Origin: Arenicella chitinivorans | GTDB lineage: Bacteria; Pseudomonadota; Gammaproteobacteria; Arenicellales; Arenicellaceae | Assembly (NCBI RefSeq): GCF_014651515.1 | Contig: NZ_BMXA01000003.1 | Location: forward strand, 186,001-250,000 | Direction of reading: 5' to 3' | DNA length: 64,000 nucleotides | Part shown: positions 62,273 through 64,000 of the stretch, piece by piece | How positions within the stretch are numbered: the stretch's first letter is position 1 | Layout: every line of letters begins with the position of its first letter | Made by a program: the position numbers and the translations under genes | Notes under the pieces: generated by a model | What the model saw: the letters and a program-made list of their open reading frames with translations, nothing else | Told to the model about the DNA's origin: nothing | Databases searched by the model: none

Positions 62273-64000
62273 GTGAAGAAAATTACATTCGCAATTATTG
62301 TTTTGCTTGCGCTATCCACAAGCCCGGTGATTGCAGAAACGAAGTTGGTAGACGACATCGCTGCGTACCAAGTCGCACTCAATGAGGTGCAGCCAGGCGA
62401 TACTATTCTGCTCAAGAACGGAGAATGGGCTGATTTTGAGATCCTGTTTGAAGCGCTAGGCACGGCCGACAAACCCATACGGTTGGCGGCACAGACACCA
62501 GGTAAAGTGTTTATCACTGGTCAGTCAAATCTGCGATTGGCGGGTGAATACCTCGAAGTTTCGGGGTTGGTTTTCAAGAATGGTTACACGCCAACGAGCA
62601 GTGTAATCGCCTTTCGCCGAGACGAACAACACGTGGCAAACAATTCACGCGTTACCGCTACGGTGATTGATGGATTTAATAATCCTGAACGGTATGAAAA
62701 CGAGAGTTGGGTAATGCTGTATGGCAAGCACAATCGTTTTGATCATAATCACCTTGTGGGTAAAAGCACTCGTGGTGTGACTTTGGCAGTCCGGCTCAAT
62801 TCTGCGGCCAGTCAGCAAAACCACCATCGTATTGATCACAACTACTTTGGTCCGCGCCCGATTTTAGGTTCCAATGGTGGTGAAACACTGCGGATCGGAA
62901 CCAGCCACTATTCACTGACTGAATCGAACACGGTCGTGGAGAACAACTACTTTGATCGATGTGATGGTGAGTTAGAGATCATCTCAAACAAAGCGGGCGG
63001 TAATAAATTCATTGGTAATGTATTTTACCAATCGCGAGGCACGCTGACGATGCGCCATGGCAACGACACCTTGGTAGAAAAGAATGTGTTTCTTGGCAAC
63101 GGTGCAGATCATACCGGCGGTATTCGCGTTATCAATAAGCGCCAAACCGTACGAAACAACTATTTACAAGACCTTAAAGGTTATCGCTTCGGCGGCGCGT
63201 TAGTGGTGATGAACGGGGTGCCGAATTCAAAGATAAATCGGTATCACCAGGTGGAAGATTCCGTGATCGAGAACAACACCTTTGTGAACTCAGATCACAT
63301 TCAAATTGCCGCAGGCAGCGATTTTGAACGCACAGCTGTGCCGGTGCGGACAGGGTTCAAGAATAATTTGATTTATGTGGAGTCAGAACAAGACCCATTT
63401 ACCATCTACGATGATGTCAGTGGCATCACTTGGGAAAACAATTTGATCAATACTGCGGTTGATCAGCGATTGGCTGATGGATTCGTTGTTCGACAAATTA
63501 ATCCAGCGGCTGCGGCGAACGGGCTGCAATACCCGAAGGGCGAAGACGGTAGCACGCAGACCTATGGTGTCAGTCGTGATCTAACCGTGTTAGATAAGTC
63601 GCAAACTGGAGTGGACTGGTATCCAAAGCTTACTCAAAAACCACGATTCGATCATGGTGCGACACATCAGGTACGCCCCGGGCTGGATACGTTGGCAACC
63701 GCTGCGCGAAATGCCAGTGATGGGGATGTGTTGTTGCTTTCAGAGGGTGAGTATCAGATTAGTCGCATTATCCATTTAGATAAGGCGATTACGGTTCAAG
63801 CGCAAGCGCCGGGTAATGTGACGATCCGCTACGAGCGTGCGGCGCTATTTGAACTGGGCGAAGGCGGCAGCCTTAAACTGGATGGTGTTCGCATATCTGG
63901 GAGCGCGGCCCCTGATAGCGCAGGAAACAGCGTAGTGCGAACGCAACGCCGGTCGATGCTCAATAACTATGAGTTGGTTGTACAGAACAGCGAGGTTGTT
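62273..64000 (+). CDS. PL6 family alginate lyase (3' partial)
   Basis: The frame from the GTG at 62273 (GAGAG upstream) stays open to the last base, at least 576 codons, so the gene continues beyond the window. The signal peptide ends near VIAETK (about 21). A right-handed parallel beta-helix follows, with repeated N-N-x-F/Y turns such as ENNYFDR and RNNYL. The catalytic PL6 residues are in EIISNKAGGNKFIGN (Lys) and LTMRHGNDTLVEKN (Arg), with the calcium-site region around GGETLRIGTS. It cleaves alginate by beta-elimination. A second beta-helix-like section starts near residue 460 (DTLATAARNASDGDVLLLSEG), so it may be a two-domain enzyme. Confidence 0.92.
   Translation, partial: MKKITFAIIVLLALSTSPVIAETKLVDDIAAYQVALNEVQPGDTILLKNGEWADFEILFEALGTADKPIRLAAQTPGKVFITGQSNLRLAGEYLEVSGLVFKNGYTPTSSVIAFRRDEQHVANNSRVTATVIDGFNNPERYENESWVMLYGKHNRFDHNHLVGKSTRGVTLAVRLNSAASQQNHHRIDHNYFGPRPILGSNGGETLRIGTSHYSLTESNTVVENNYFDRCDGELEIISNKAGGNKFIGNVFYQSRGTLTMRHGNDTLVEKNVFLGNGADHTGGIRVINKRQTVRNNYLQDLKGYRFGGALVVMNGVPNSKINRYHQVEDSVIENNTFVNSDHIQIAAGSDFERTAVPVRTGFKNNLIYVESEQDPFTIYDDVSGITWENNLINTAVDQRLADGFVVRQINPAAAANGLQYPKGEDGSTQTYGVSRDLTVLDKSQTGVDWYPKLTQKPRFDHGATHQVRPGLDTLATAARNASDGDVLLLSEGEYQISRIIHLDKAITVQAQAPGNVTIRYERAALFELGEGGSLKLDGVRISGSAAPDSAGNSVVRTQRRSMLNNYELVVQNSEVV

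Noticed and set aside
1-64000. tRNA, rRNA, integrase, transposase and phage genes
   Set aside because: None recognised on either strand, so the accessory parts show no mobile machinery of their own.

Overview
The window looks like chromosomal DNA of a free-living marine gammaproteobacterium that eats algal polysaccharide and protein. The lineage cues are a glnA-glnL-glnG nitrogen cluster with NtrC sites and a sigma-54 promoter arranged as in enterics, plus sohB, prc, a YhcB/ZapG-type protein, greB and a bo3-type quinol oxidase. The lifestyle cues are three large TonB-dependent receptors, two different alginate-lyase-type enzymes and a peptide-uptake locus. The base composition is balanced and there are no rRNA, tRNA, CRISPR, phage or transposase genes. 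Genus is not determinable from what is seen; an Arenicella-like or similar marine lineage is only a guess.

Layout. 1-3.5 kb: 3' part of a DUF2271 protein and a haem-type TonB receptor. 3.5-6.9 kb: small accessory segment bounded by two near-identical hairpins (2OG oxygenase-like gene, LysE remnant, CBM32-alginate-lyase, hypothetical gene, TerB-like protein). 7-14.6 kb: amino-acid and nitrogen metabolism: ald with a divergent Lrp-type regulator, sdaA, glnA, glnL, glnG. 14.7-24 kb: SH3 protein, membrane AraC regulator, nadA-hemH-GNAT, a histone H1-like repeat protein, sohB, a GbsR regulator with an orphan FecB-like protein. 24-30 kb: cyoABCD followed by a Sco copper chaperone and a YbfB-type MFS protein. 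29.8-36.1 kb: PHP metallohydrolase coupled to prc, YhcB-type protein, MarC. 36.3-43.6 kb: M2 peptidase, POT dipeptide transporter and a TonB receptor, a likely peptide-scavenging set. 43.7-50.3 kb: DUF4826, methyltransferase, two tandem TPR-sulfotransferases, a third sulfotransferase-like protein and a 2OG-Fe(II) oxygenase. 50.4-53 kb: EF-hand protein, ECF sigma factor, likely anti-sigma, retropepsin lipoprotein. 53-58 kb: thiolase, acyltransferase, greB, recQ. 58-64 kb: GntR regulator, TonB receptor and a PL6 alginate lyase that runs off the window.

How it fits together. The GntR regulator, its TTGT-N3-ACAA sites, the TonB-Xanth-Caul type receptor and PL6 form an alginate utilisation locus; the CBM32 enzyme near 5 kb probably contributes to the same diet. 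Alanine and serine deamination feed pyruvate and ammonium to metabolism next to glutamine synthetase, which is under NtrB/NtrC control. The most interesting unexplained points are the glnA leader, which has a terminator-like hairpin beginning at the predicted sigma-54 start point; the sulfotransferase/oxygenase/methyltransferase cluster beside a highly expressed-looking TonB receptor; and the EF-hand/ECF-sigma set.
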